NCBI GenBank assembly: GCA_948567375.1
Contig: OX419762.1
Location: forward strand, 33,113,465-33,177,464
Source of the DNA: Lunularia cruciata
Lineage: Eukaryota; Streptophyta; Marchantiopsida; Lunulariales; Lunulariaceae
DNA: 64,000 nt
Direction: 5' to 3'
Shown piece after piece: positions 1 through 13,400 of the stretch. Within the stretch, counting starts at the first letter, position 1. Each line of letters opens with the position of its first letter. A program made the translations under genes and the position numbers. The notes under the pieces are model-generated. The model was given only the letters and a program-made list of their open reading frames with translations, was not told the origin of the DNA and made no database searches.

Positions 1-311
1 TTAAAATTTTAAAATATTCAAAATAAAATTTATGATTGACCTGATATGTTAGCATGGCTTAAGAGAGCCTTGGTAACCTTGATCAGAAATCGAGGACCAT
101 TTAAGTAGATATATCAAAGGTGTTAAAAGTGTGTTCGAAACATCAGGATTCCTTCTTATTGGCAGAGTACCATGTTCTAGTAGGATCAATCTTGGGAGGA
201 TGGCCACTCGACATATCTTCACGATATAACAATCAGAAGCTTAGCAATTTTGCTACTTTAAAACTTTCGCTTGTGCATAAAATATGATGACATTTTCTCC
301 TTTATGGATGG

Positions 312-333
312 ATCTATCTATCTATCTATCTAT
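312..333. repeat. (ATCT)n microsatellite
   Basis: Five ATCT units followed by AT in a perfect run. A simple tetranucleotide repeat with no sign of function. Confidence 0.9.
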
Positions 334-3319
334 GTAAAATAGGCATGCAACGCTGTGAAGATTCCATTCTAAAGCAAATTTTATTCCCTTGTTTATTCAG
401 TAAGTTCATAATGGGGACAAGGAATCAAACAAGCAAACCGAGATGACTCGTGATGTTGAGATCAAATTGAGTCATGCACGAGAGAGTACATCTACCCCAA
501 GAATGAAGAATGACCTACCTAGAGAGGAGCAACACGTACTGGGGAAAGCCCAAAATAATTTTGCCCAAGTGAATCAAAATTGAAGGGTGAATATCCGTGT
601 TCTTCACCTAAGGAAGATGAAACAAAACATACTATTACTGTCTGCATGTGTCTGGCGGACTTCACACCAAAATAACTAAGGACATTGGAGGTTGGAGGTT
701 TTGACATCCTGGTTTTTCTCTCATGTTCGAGTATGACATCCCTATTCTAGATTAAAGTGGAAGGAGGTAAGCAATGCTTGATGGTAAGTCGAAAAGGTGA
801 CGAAGCAACGGTGCAACATACTCTTATTCCTGGCGATTTTGTTTTGCTGTTAGGATCCGGTGTTTTCATGTCATTACAGCAGCATCTCTCACATTTATAG
901 CCCATGGTGAACGAAGTGGGAGGAACGAGCCGGAGATGTTGTCTTTATTACTGCTAGTTTCTGGGTTTGTTACAAGGAATGAAGGTCCTGAAGGAAGGTG
1001 TAAATGATTGTGTCATCCTGAAGGAGAGAATTTTGTCCACCTTTAATAGACAGCGAACTCACATTTATTGTCGTGCTTTGGATTCTTATGGTTCACCACA
1101 TACAGAATCAATCGAATTTTGTATTTCGAGCTACATTGCTGTGCGAGGCATTTGCTTCCGGGTAGAATAGCCAAGTTGTCGGACTGGTTTCAACGTCAAC
1201 CTCAAAGGCTCGAGCAACTTGCACCGATTACTTTGTCTCAACCTCCACAAGAGTTAAGAAGTCAAATCTCCGCGTTTCGTCTACTAATTCACTAGTACTG
1301 TCAAAGAAGAGTACGATCAAAACTATCGATATTTCTCAGATCTTACGCAAAGGGCTGCGGCACAGAGTTTCGAGTAAATCTAAAAAGTTTTGTAATGTAC
1401 AACACTTCCGACCATTACCTTTGATACGGATCAGGTCATGCTCTGTGATACTCACAAGTACAAGGGTGAAACAACCAGTTGACCGAAAAGAATGCTGACT
1501 ATACATACGACCTTCGTCCTGAAAAGTAACGTCCCAGAAGATCACAATCGGTGGGAACATAAGTTTAGGATATGAATACTCACAACATGAAAGTTTAGGG
1601 ACATGAACAGATGCGTTTCAAGCAGGCAAAGGTGTTTGACCATAATGGTCAAGAGAGAGAAAGACAGTAGAGGCCTGGATTTTTTACAGTATAACGCCTC
1701 CGTGAGGTGTGGCCGATTTCCGTTGCATGTGGACTTCTGTATCGAGCTGTGCTTTCAGAGTGTTTCATTGTGAACTGTCTTCTACCAAAGAATCTGAGCA
1801 AATGTATGCATAGTCAGTAAGAGTCATGATACACAAAAAAGTGATAGTCGAAGCCAGATTGCAATACCGTTGATCATGAACAATAACGAGCGGAACTCAG
1901 CAATGAGCTGTATGTCATATAAAAACAATTTACTCAGAAGCAGTTTATATAGAAGTTTTGCAGGAGATGAAAATTAGAAGACTCGTTTGGAGGTGGCCGC
2001 ACTTCAAGTAGCTCTCCCTTTGATTTGCCAGTCATATTGCGCAAGGGGACAATCTGTTCATATTCCTGTTCCAATGTTCCAGCGATTTTACAGAAGAGCA
2101 GGACTGCTGATCCCAGTCGACCCGCGCCATCAACTTAAGTAATTCGGTGATTTGTGTGTGCAGCGTTGGCAGGGTGTAAATTGGAAGCCGTTCCTTTGAG
2201 ATACTTCTCTCTTGTGCCTAGAGGTGTTTGTACCGACGTAACGGATATACTTGAGAGTGGACTAGATATTTGAAAGCAAAGATCGCATAGATGCATGTAT
2301 AGAGCTGAGGGATTGAGCCTGCTTGTATAGTGGATGGCCGAGAGGTTCTCCTTCTACTTCGAAACAAATATCCTGCACACCAGGACCTTTTACCACTAGC
2401 CCTTACTGCCTAATTATCTAACAACACCTAGTCGGACGATAAGTCTTGATAATTGAGTGGAACGTGGGCAAACCTTAGTGTGATACAGTATTACATTACA
2501 TTCCAAGGTAACAAGCCCGCATATCCAATATCTACAGGGTCACGGCCATAGAAGCTCCGAGACGGTAACCATCCCAAATCATAATTGACGCGAACGGTTG
2601 TGTCAGGCGGTTCCAGGGTTATACGTTGCAGTTTTTATTTATAACAACAGAAACGGCTAAGCTACACTGAATACAATCGGGGAAGGATACATAGCACTCA
2701 TGCCAGCGGTGGGTACGAGGAAAGGACGTAAGAACTACAAACCTGTGAGGACGGTCATATCCATCCTAACGAAAAAAGTTCTGACTACACGATCCTCGTC
2801 CTCAAGACGATATGATTGGTGCTTAGCAGAGAAAAGACTGGTATAAACTTTCTGAAACATAAGAGTAGATTCTGAGCGACTGCACGGCTTCTTGATACAG
2901 CTCATTGTATAGTATTCAGCAAGTCATAGTAACAACAGAGGAAACAGTTTATACTGGTATATGTGATTGATAACTATCTCTGCTGAATGTCGGGAGTGTC
3001 CCAGAGCACATACAGTACTGAAGATGAATCATTGCTAGCAGCCATCATCTACAGTCAGTCTCAACTCAAGGTGCGCTTTACGAGCAAATAAGTTGTACTT
3101 GACCCTATACAGACACATTGAACACTGAAACATATATACCAATATTGATCCGTTTTTTCAAGTTCTGATACAATATTGATGATCTCTCACCGTCACGCAG
3201 AGAAATGTATACAATGCTTGTGTAATAGAGCGATGTGTGATTACCTTATAGATTCACTGTTATAGAGATTGAGGTACGACTTGAGGGGGGAAGGTCAGAG
3301 TCTCCTGTTAGATTAAGAA

Positions 3320-3357
3320 TGCGTGGCAGAGCAAATGCTAATGTGCTCTGCCACGCA
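3320..3357. repeat. Perfect 14-bp hairpin
   Basis: Arms at 3320-3333 and 3344-3357 are exact reverse complements (TGCGTGGCAGAGCA and its complement) around a 10-base loop. No gene lies nearby. It is too short for a typical plant microRNA precursor and fits the series of short-loop hairpins seen elsewhere in the window. Confidence 0.8.
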
Positions 3358-4151
3358 ACTTCTGGAACTAAGCAAGTTCTATTAGAAAATATTTGGTTAG
3401 CACAGGAAGGAGAAGCTACGTAGCGAGTGGACTGAATGTTGATTACTTCAAACTGCTGAGCCGAAGTAATGTGCAGAAGATAGGTACGTCACCTTCAGAC
3501 ATATCTGTCTTTGAGCATCTGAACTGTCGATAAATATTCTGGTCTTGGCAGTAAGCCTCCTCACAGCGAAACTGACTTGCAAGTGAAACTCCATGGACTC
3601 CGCTATCTGTTAGATCCCTACAGTTCTCAACAATCACAACACGAGCATAAGCCTAAAAGTAAAGGATGGAGATTCTTTCACCTGATACTTGATACTACCT
3701 CAAGGTATTATCATTATTGTTACCTCGACAAAGAGAACTACCAAGTGTGTGCCGAGTACTTATTCACTGAGAGAACTGACTTCATTTCCTTCTCCGCTGT
3801 AACACACCGCTCCGACTATATTCCTGACGTGCCTGCAGTACTTCAACCTTCAAGGGAATTCAAGAACCAGAATATCAAGATAACTGAGATGAGGTATAGG
3901 AGACTAAACTGATTGACAGGAGTCCCTGTGTGTAGAATGATAATGCTTGTATCTACATCTACATGTCCATGTGTGATATCCTGATGTCAAAAAGCACCAG
4001 CTACTCCATGCCCCAGTTGCTTGCGGAATGCAGTATTGAGATGCAGCATGGCAGCTCCTGCAAAAGTTAATATTAGATCCTTTGAAACCCAGACAATTAG
4101 TAAATAGGACAAACAGACTGCACAGCAAAGTGCTAATATGGCGCCTACCCG

Positions 4152-4172
4152 CCCCCCCCCCCCCCCCCCCCC
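4152..4172. repeat. Poly-C homopolymer, 21 bp
   Basis: An uninterrupted run of 21 C residues, G-rich on the minus strand. The length should be treated as uncertain because such runs are easily miscounted. It is unlike its AT-leaning surroundings. Confidence 0.85.
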
Positions 4173-5458
4173 TGGAACAACCAGTGTTCGTAGAAAGTTG
4201 TAAACGGACATTTGTGCCCGGAGATTTGGTCCTTCTAGCGTAAACAAAAAATTATCCATAGTCCCATCAAATTTCACTTGGCAGACAGCATATGAAGACC
4301 ATGAATACTTGTCGAATTTTCTTTGTTACCGATAGCCGATCTCTATAGACAATTATAACAGCAACAAGGTACTCACCGTGAATTCTAATCTGTATAGATG
4401 ATTATAGATATGATAAGGTTAGATAGCTAAAGTTGCAGAGGTTAGATAGAGGCTGGAGCAAGATGAGTAATATAAAAAAGAAAAAATCTTTATCTCCTGG
4501 CAACAGTAAACTCCTGATCGGATGTAGATAACGACCTTATTGCAGGACCAGGCACAAAGTATAACAGGATCTGACCCGAAAGCAATGAGATATATCGAAG
4601 CTTCATGCATAATCGGAGTAACTCCCGGGTGCGCCCTTTCACGTGAGAAGTTACTAACCCTGCGGCGAGCACACTTATCCCTATACACCAACACAATCTT
4701 CTTCATGTTCTTTTCTCCACGAGAATTCTAAAGCAAATTAGTAGGTTCAGTTTTGTATCGGCATATGAGCCGAAAAGACATAGCATTACAATTCTCTAAT
4801 AGCAAATGCAAAGAAATTAAAGAACGCAGTTTACATCGACACTGATATGATTGTCACTGAAATCATGTTAATTGAATTTATAACTCATTCAAAATTGAAA
4901 CTAGTGAAAACTACTCTCGGCTTTGTGATCCTAGTGAACCAAACCACATCAGCACTTACTTGATAGTCAACTAAACTGTGTCTAATCAATCAGATGATAC
5001 TTAAACGAGATTCCTGAAAACTGCGCACCGATATATAACCCTAGTAATCATCTATTCAAATGATACCGTTTTCTCAAGCCCTAATATCCTAAAATTCGAT
5101 CTCTGCTTTAGATTTCAGATTCGAAATAGAAGAAATAGCAAACAGGCGGTGAACACGACATTAGCTCACGAGCGATCAAAAACACTAACAAGATCCAAGC
5201 TCTAACGCACTAAACAAGATCTTAATCTGCAGACGAGGAAAGCACAGTTGGTACAGAAATATGTAAAACTGATGAATCCACGTACCATATAAGAACCACG
5301 TGGATGAGGTCGATTGCTGTGTTCCGCCGCGAGTTCTACTCATTCAACATGAGTTGACATGATAATCTGGGGTTGTCCCAAACTTTTTGTGGTGTAATTC
5401 GTCACATCAATTCTGTGAAAATTTACCACGAGCTTCCACTTTGTGAACTTTTGATGTA

Positions 5459-5521
5459 ATCTATGCTAATCAGCCTTTCGGCTGATTAGCCGAATCAGCC
5501 GAAAGGCTGATTAGCATAGAT
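5459..5521. repeat. Perfect 29-bp inverted repeat with 5-base loop
   Basis: Arms 5459-5487 and 5493-5521 are exact reverse complements separated by AGCCG. The arm itself contains shorter GGCTGATT/AATCAGCC complementarity, so the sequence can fold in more than one way. A perfect arm with a minimal loop suggests a recent fold-back or template-switch event rather than an old transposon end. Confidence 0.9.
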
Positions 5522-5747
5522 AAGCTATCGTGATGAAAGCTGAAAGTGCGTGTAATTCAATATAGCGGTTGCCAACGTGATTTAGAGATCCGCTGATTAC
5601 TTCAGACTGTTTATTATTTCTCTGTGGTAATTCTATTAGTGGTCGAGTGTTTCTAGAATGAAATGACAGGTTTACTGTGATAAATTCGAGCCTCAAGAGG
5701 AATGAACTTGAGGAGAATATGAAGAAAATATATCTTTCAGCTTAACT

Positions 5748-5879
5748 CAAAGATCCGAACAAGACTTGAACCACCCAGATTCAAAACTCATTGTTTGTAT
5801 TCAGGTAGATTTAGTAGTTCAAAGATCCGAGAAAGACTTTGACAACCTAGATTCAAATCTCATTTTCTGTATTCAGGTA
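5748..5879. repeat. Two-copy tandem duplication (about 72 bp)
   Basis: Both copies begin CAAAGATCCGA and share the run ending TGTATTCAGGTA; copy 1 starts at 5748 and copy 2 at 5820. They differ at several sites, so the duplication is not very recent. No gene is associated. Confidence 0.75.
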
Positions 5880-7061
5880 CATGGCGTGGCCCCGCTGGAC
5901 CAAGGAGCTTGGTCCATGTATGGTACAACATGACAAACTCTTTACACCCAATGATGACCTTTGTATACTTCCAATACTAGCAACGAGAGTTACGCGAGAG
6001 GGATTTCCAAGAGATGAAAAATCATCCAAGAACGCAAAAGCTGCGTTCCAAGAGGTGAAAAATGGACATGGTGCAAACGTTCACTTCAGGCGTGCAACAA
6101 CATGCTTTGCACAAGGAAGGATATAGATTAGTGTTAGTCTTCCTTACAGGATCTCTGAACTAGCTGATGTTGCAACACAGGATAAGAAATAGACACTTAT
6201 GCACATATACACGTATGAAGGGAGTAACAAGATGCCCCGGATTTAGTCTGACATACTTAAGAAAATGTTAATCTTGTACAAAGGGCGTTTCTTTGGAGCC
6301 AATCAAAGGAAAGTGGAAAAAGCGTGAAATTAATTCCTCAATCTCTATGCACTCTAATAGATACTTCTAGCATGCACAACAGTAATTGAAAGGCAGAAAG
6401 ATGTGTGGCTCGAATTAGCTGCAATGTGTGAGTCAAATGACAATGAGAAGACAAAGACTCCGCCCAGAAGTTCAAGCATAGTCCATGGCAATCATGATCG
6501 ATAGTCCTTCTTTGTTGTGATATGGGAAAGAAGGACATATCACAACAAACACTTTACCAAAGGAAACTTGGAACTCGAGGAGCTTGCTCAGAAGCTTCTG
6601 AACACAAGTTCTTCGTAATCAAGGCGAAAACAAGCCGATGTGATCTTACGTGGGAGATAAACGAAGGAATCCGTCGGAACAAAGTTTCTCAAACTCAACT
6701 GAAAATTAACTATGCTTGTAAACCAAAAAACACCCTCCATGTCGCATCATATAGAGTAATGTCGTCTTAATTGACTTCTTCCAACCCGAGGTCAAGTAAC
6801 AGGTATAAAACAAGGGGAGGAATTAGAAAGTCTAGAAAACATTCCCCTCAAATAGTGGCAGAATTTTTCCTGGATGGTGAGAGTAACTACCATAGATACT
6901 ATTAAGGCCATTTCCTCCACAAAAGGAGCTGATTGCGATTGTTCGCAAAAACTTGCCTGCCCCAATGAACCAGTCAAATAGCTTTAGATCTCGCGCCTTC
7001 GTGGCACATGTGCAGGGAAACATATGCTGCGCCAGCCTTGCTACATCTCTCTACGGACGGA

Positions 7062-8553
7062 TCATCGTTTGTATCTTGCAACTTCACCATCATTGGGGAA
7101 CATGCCCATTAACCTTCCTGCTGAGCACTGGTAGGCAAACATGAAACCTCCCATAAGTCCGATCAATCCAGCTGTGTACATAGAGGGGCCCCTGATATGT
7201 ACGCTCCCACCTGAATAAGCATCATGTTACCGAAGTGAGCCAGCAGACACCTCGAAACACTATAGCTAGTACTAGAATCTGCATTCATCTCCAAAGCTGG
7301 GAAAGCTCGTAAGCTATCATATACTTTGAATATATCGAAAACGGTCCTAAAGCGAAGTTGTCACATGTGCACTTTGGATGCTCCAGCATTTTGCGACAGA
7401 GGTTTAAGCAGGTTGTTCACGGAGAATGATGTCAATGAGAAAACACAGACTATATACAATCTGTCGCTTGGGCTGGAATAGAACAGCAGGTATGGCTGGT
7501 AAATTTTCTTCGCCCGGGGGATCCCCGTCATAACTAAACCTTCCAGGAACGTTCTAGGAACTCTACCTAGTGGTCCTCGAAGACTTTCTCCAGACTTCTC
7601 TTCTGCAGTAAAATTCACATGCACGACTTGGTAGAATTTCGCCAGGCTAGATGCAGAAAGAACAGATCATTACTATTTAAGCTGGATAAGCACCACGACA
7701 AGAGAACGACCTACCACTTCCAAGTGACCAAAGTCCTGAGTCTCTCCCATACTATACTCGATACTCGGCCTAAACAAACTACAGTAGTTTAATTTTGCTT
7801 CGTGGTGCCCGCACTTTAACCCTTGCAAAAGGGTCCATCGCTGGTGAGAGTGTTCTAAAAGGGCAAGATTCAGATCAAAGCACAAACGCAGGCTGTAATA
7901 GAGAAAAACAAGTTTAGCGCAACGATTGGGATGAAAGCGCTTCTTCCTGCGTGAGTAGACACGTGCAACAACCTGTACACTTAGCAATCTGGAGGCTAAA
8001 TCTCCTGAAATTCGATCATCACAAGTTTTCCTACAAAATTCTTCGACCTAAGTCAGTCACCCCCGACCAAACTCGAAGCTGCAAACGCCCCAAGCCGAGA
8101 AAGGGGCAAATACATTACACACGTCCAAATATGGGTGTCAGGTAGATAGCAGATTCACGAGGTCTAGCCAAAACAATGTTCACGGCACTCCAATTGGAGA
8201 GAAAGAGTTTACATTCGAGCTCAGTGTACAGCGTCTCATGACACGAGTAGGGCTAGATGTAAGTCGAATGCCTACCATAGAGTTCGAACGCACGAAATAT
8301 TGCATAAAATTGCCCTCCTCACCCTAATCCCAAAATTAATAAGCTACAAACAGCCAGAGCGTACCACTCAGCCTCGATTTAACGAGTAGGAATGCAAATG
8401 TAACTTGCCTGCGAGGTAGCCGACGGGAAGAGATCCAGCAGTGATGGCTGTAATCTTGAGATAGTCCGAGAAGTTAAAGTTGCCAATGGTGGTACCAGCA
8501 GACGGGCTGCGATCGATCACGGGGAACTTGGGCTCATCCAATAAGATCCCCAT
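7062..8553 (-). CDS. Mitochondrial complex I 21-kDa-type (NUXM-like) subunit
   Basis: Accessory membrane subunit of NADH:ubiquinone oxidoreductase in the inner mitochondrial membrane. Two exons, 8409-8553 and 7062-7210, encode 97 residues, close to the roughly 105 of the plant family (Arabidopsis At4g16450 type). The family pattern is clear: KFPVIDR near residue 10, NFNFSDYLK at 25-33, GYLAG at 45-49, RGPSM at 55-59, then GLIGLMGGFMFAYQ and the end motif SAGRLMGMFPNDGEVARY. Two hydrophobic segments lie near residues 33-48 and 60-76. The start is the first ATG. The 1,198-bp intron appears to be GC-AG: only the donor CAG|GCAAGT keeps the frame and the conserved spacing into the acceptor TTCAG. 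Identification rests on recalled family sequences; the exon join is well supported. Confidence 0.88.
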
Positions 8554-10431
8554 CCCTCCTCCTCAGTCCTCTTGACTACTAATCGTGCTTCGTGTCAATG
8601 ACTCTCGCTCCTCTCGAGCGTTTTGTGTTCTCTCCTCCAGCCAAGAAGAAGAAGCAGCCGCCTGCTCTGCTTGTTGTTTGCCTGTCTTGTCAGCTCATGC
8701 AGCAGCAGGTCGAAAATGATGCATTCGGTTCGGAAGTAGCAATGGTGCTGTGGTCGTGCATGACCTTCTTTCACCGCTCGCTAACTTTGGCTCCTTCTCT
8801 TTGGTCCTTTCACCTCACGGAACTGGCGAAAGACTGTGCCTCCAGTTTCTCCGTGTCTGTCTGTCCACGATACATGTAATCGTCTCCCACTGTACTCTAT
8901 TTCCACCGCTATATCTGTGTGTCAACTTTATTTAACGCGAGAAACGGTCTGATACAACTAAAGGGCTATATCTGTGTGCCAACTTTATTTTACGCGAGAA
9001 ACGGTCTGATACAACTAAAGGGTTCTAAAAATGATAACTTCATTAGTAAAACCGACAACAACAAATTCGTCAGGGTCTTTGAAGTTGTTTTCCTTGATGA
9101 CTTGCTTAATGTTCTACTCATAAATGCTTGGGGATTTCATTTGTTTTCCTTGCAAGAAAAAGAGGGATCTCTTAAGGTTCTGAGCCGAGCATTGATGATG
9201 TGAACAAGAACGCCTTGCCGACACTCCCGAGATAAGAAAGTCTTTCGACGCCAGCAGACTTGTACATTTGTATCAGCCGTAAGAAAGGAAGCGTAATGTG
9301 AGTTTAGTCATGCAAGCCTAAATTAATTCGAACTATGCATTGTGTGCGTCCGTTGATTTTACTAGTTCAAGTAAGTCCCGGTGGAAATTCCAGCTAGTGG
9401 CCATGTGTTAAACCTGCTGTGCATAGAAAAGCCTTGGTTACGGAGGATGGCTTTGGCTTGAAGAAAAGTGAACGGTATAGACCATTGGATTGAACACAGC
9501 TTTCAAGTTTGAGATTTCCGGGTAAATTCTGATTTCCTCCTCAATATATAGAACTGGCACATTTCAAGTTTCTGTGACAAGAAAGTCTTGTGTCACTTAC
9601 AATCTTGTCTGACGACAGAACTCCTTTAAACGAAAAGTGCGAATAGTCATCGGTAATGATTTCATTTGGAAGAAGGGAAGCCCTTAGATTGCGAAAAGAT
9701 GGCAGTCTTTTCAAATCTAACGACGATTCAACTGAATTGACTGCTGATTGAAATCTATCACTAGTAAATCGAAAGCCTTGCAGTCTCGTTACAATATGCA
9801 AGCAAATAGGAGAAAAAGCTGGGGCACACCTTGAAAACCGATAAAAGCAAACAAAATCCCAGTAATATAAGAATTGATTAGAAAGAACAGTATACAACAA
9901 TTGATCAAAGGACTCCACATCAAAATGCTTCTTTGAACGCATATCCATGTAACGACTTCTTTGTTCCTGTTCTACTGTTATGTCAAAGACGTGAGGCCGA
10001 CACAAAAGCAACGGCCTTAAACATTGAAAATGAAATACACGGGTATATACCCTAAACGGCCTCTATTGTGTGTATCTCATAAGTATACTTCCAGTTTCTA
10101 CTGTATAAGAAGCACAAAAGTTGGCCTGCTTTCTAGCCAGCACGAGAAAATCACCTCTAACAGCTCTAACACCAGCTCTAACAATTCTCAGTGGTAGACA
10201 ATTGATGCGGGTTCGGATACCATGAGGAGAGAGTCATTATGCCACTCGCATCGACGCATTCTTCCGAAATACCAAATGTTAGGTTACATTATACATATTC
10301 ACCCCTCTCTAATAGAACTATGTGTCAAGATTATGACTTATTGCGTTCCTGGTATAACTACTGCGGTAGGTGCAAAATTGAGGTACATTACAAATATAAC
10401 GGCTTACCGTAAATGATACAAAAATGGGCCC
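8554..10431. other. Intergenic region between two minus-strand genes
   Basis: This lies upstream of the complex I subunit gene and downstream of the large chloroplast-protein gene. It must contain the promoter of the former and the 3' UTR of the latter. A 156-codon open frame at 9541-10011 (minus) has no recognisable domain and no ATG at its start, so I do not call it a gene. A tandem duplication sits at 8909-9022. Confidence 0.5.
8909..9022. repeat. Tandem duplication, 2 x 57 bp
   Basis: Units 8909-8965 and 8966-9022 both begin CTATATCTGTGTG and end AACTAAAGGG, and differ at only two positions. They lie about 350 bp upstream of the complex I subunit start codon. A recent duplication in a promoter-proximal region; any regulatory role is a guess. 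Confidence 0.92.
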
Positions 10432-13400
10432 TCAAAGTTGAGGTCCTTGACCATGACCCAACCCTTCATCCAATACTGCATTCATATCTATGGTTCGCTC
10501 ACGGAGCAAGTTGTCGTAGTACCTAGCAGCGCCAATTTCCATTATCCGTGCTTCCACCTCTTCAAAAACGGAATCAATTGATAGCTGCAGCTGACCCTTT
10601 TTAATTACAGTCACCTTGAATCCCTCAGCTAGTGCATCTCTGTAGAGCTCCTGCAGGGCCCACATAGGTTACCATTAGCAACCACCAAGTTCGGGCAAGT
10701 TAACACAAAAACATGGTCTCCAAATTTCTAGAAACACCCTACCTATTGTTGGTAGATTGAAGAAAGTAAACGCAAGTGGCTGTATTTGAGCAGCGGGAGC
10801 AGAAGCCGTTCGAAGAATGGGGAATCCAGAACCGAGAACGTGCATATGAAACGCAACCATGTACGTATACAAATGGTTATATAGTGAATAACTATGATAC
10901 TGTGCTCATGATGGTGATATGGTACTGCTTATGTCTAACCGGTAAATGAAAAGATACGTGCCTTGGGTTCAAAAGGTATCACTTCTGCTCCATCGGCACC
11001 GAGCTTTTCCGATTCTGCTTCCAAGAGTCTGGAAAAGTTATGTGCATCTCCCCTGTCTTGGAAAGCCACTGTGTAAAATACAGGAGCGGAGCCACTTGCC
11101 CCTTCCATAGCAGGGCTCAGATCCACGGAGTAAAGACCACTTTGCACCTCACCTTCTACGGTCGATTGCAAACCCAAGCACTGACCACAAAAGCCACATG
11201 TCAACCAGCGATACAGAAGTCTGCTTGTTGAAATCTAATAGATAACAAAGAGCCAGATTGAAGGAGATACAGGGTAGACAATGTGATTAGAAGAGAAAAT
11301 TTAGGATCATCCATTGCTGCCACAAAAGACAATTTCCATTTCTAGTTTGTGCAGCACAAAGTCGTCTAGACCACATGATTACCATCTGAAGATTCATATG
11401 AGATTGCAGGTTACTGTGACATTACCAGAACAAATGGAAGATCGAACCACCAAAGCTCAGGCTCCTCTTCTTCCGGTTTGTACTCTGAATACTTGTTCAT
11501 CATGGCTTCCCGACCGAACAACTCACGCTGTTCCTTGATTTTTGACTTCGTCTTCTCGTAGTGCATCCGTACATACTCTTGTTCACCTTCCATACCTTTC
11601 TCGAGCAACCTGTTCGCCTGTTCTATCTCCTCTTCTGTAATCCATCTATCAAGATCCTGGCCCATTTCTCGCATAACGGCTCTGGTTTCAAGATCCTTTT
11701 CGAGCTCATACTTTCTCTCTAAATCTTTGGCCCACCTCTTCGTATTCTGCCAATTTCCTCCAGGCGGTTCTACTTCAATCTTTTCCTTTCCCGAAACCCT
11801 TGGATTGAAACTACTAGGCCGACCACTAGATGTAACGGTAGTTTTACCACTGCTTGTGATAACTTCTTTCGATTTACCTTGCCCTATATTTGTTGACTCG
11901 ACTTTTGGTGGAGTAGGTGGAGGAATAATAGGAGAATCAGGAGCCGGGGCTTTACTAGGTTCATCCTCGTCTTCATCCTCGTCGTCAACAGAAGCTGAAG
12001 ACGTAAAGTCCAGCCCACTCCGATTTCTCAGTATCCGCTTGCGATCTTCCTTGAATTTCTTCACAAAATCTGACTTTTTCCCAGGAGGCTCCTTTCCCTC
12101 CTTCCACTTCATCGTATATGCTTCTGGAGGGTCATGAACGCTGATGCCATCTACAAAATCACAAAAGGTAAATGAGAGGAAGAATCCTCATTGTGGCCAT
12201 AAAACATTATGCGTATGTGACTAGTATGCATAACACATTTTCTTCAGTTCATCTCTCAAATACCGATTAGCAGGCGTGAGAGTCATTTCCGGCAGAAAAT
12301 CGTGGAAGAAAGCTTTTGCAGAAGCTGCATATGGTAGAGGCTATTTTGATGCATCACCATAAGCAAAACGAGTGAAAAGGCAGATTGGAACTGCACATAT
12401 TGAATAATGGAATAAAGAACCCGTTGTAACTGCACACATAAAAAGACACATTTTAAGCAGCTCACCTGCACCATAGTCGATGTTCTCAACACGGTCCTTG
12501 ATCCATGTTTTTACACGATCTCCCTCTCGCTCAAACTTTCTCTCTAAACCTTTGAAAAACCTCTTTTCCTGTTCAGAGTCCAGGTTAAAGAAGGGTTCTC
12601 GTCCCGCTTCTTCATTAGCTTGCACTTTAAATACAATGTCCCGTAGAACTTCATCTCTCATCCACTCCTTCTCTTCTTCCTCCTCTTCAGAAGTTTTAGG
12701 CCTCAGCCTTGGGACTCCGTCTCGAGCTGTTTTTCCATCTGTCGCTGATGAAGCTAGCGGCTGGTCAGAAGTTTCCTCAGTAGAATTTTTTTTGTCAGAA
12801 AAATTCTTCCCACCGTCTTCCCCAGGTGGCACAGCTGGTGCTGATCTTTTGTCTAACCGAGGAACGCGACCATTCACAGTTCCTCGAGTTGGAACTCCAT
12901 TCATATCAGATTCCGGCATCACTTCGGAGCTCGTTGCCTTGATTCCTTGGGAAGACTCAATAGTTGCCTCTCTAGAAGATCCATTGCCAGCAGCAGCCTC
13001 CTCTATTGCTTTAGCTCTCTTGCTCTTGATTTTAGCCTTCATCTTGTCCAAATTGAACCTGGTTTTCCCTTCTCCTAGGGAAGAATCACCGGCGTCCAAC
13101 CTCGCTCTCTTCGCGGCAATGCTGGCCCTGGCCTCTTTGGGAGATAAGATTATACGAGGTTTCACTCCACCAGCCGATTGGGTTGTAGGAGCTGGCGATG
13201 CATTTGGTGTCAATGTGGGTTTGACAGTTGCAGATATGTCATCGCCGTTTGACTTTTTAGTGCTTGACTTTCTGGGACCAACTTCCTGCTCTGTAGGAGG
13301 CTTCCCGTTGAGAGGCTTTGTATCCTCCGCACCTAGATCCAATCCATTGCCTGAGGTGAAATCAGTGTCTGAGGTAGGTACAGATTCCTCAGTCGAGAAC

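Larger units (their letters stand above)
1..7061. other. Intergenic region without a supported gene
   Basis: I see no ORF here that resembles a known family, and no chain of exon-like ORFs with matching splice sites. The longest open stretch (3577-3912, plus) has no ATG at its start and no recognisable domain. The region holds an ATCT microsatellite, a 21-bp poly-C tract, two strong hairpins and a local duplication, listed separately. Base composition is close to that around the genes and less AT-rich than the 15-47 kb block. A distal promoter or an unrecognised noncoding transcript could be hidden here. Confidence 0.5.

Noticed and set aside
3577-3912. 111-codon plus-strand open frame
   Set aside because: It begins without ATG and resembles no family; chance length in non-coding DNA.
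5881-6770. Two plus-strand frames with ATG (5881-6126 and 6522-6770)
   Set aside because: Short, unrelated to known proteins and not joined by convincing splice sites.
9541-10011. 156-codon minus-strand open frame
   Set aside because: No ATG at its start, no domain and no splice partners; more likely 3' UTR or intergenic sequence of the upstream gene.
11727-12137. 136-codon plus-strand frame with a Ser run
   Set aside because: Antisense shadow of exon 2 of the EMB1703-like gene; the Ser run mirrors an Asp/Glu-rich stretch.
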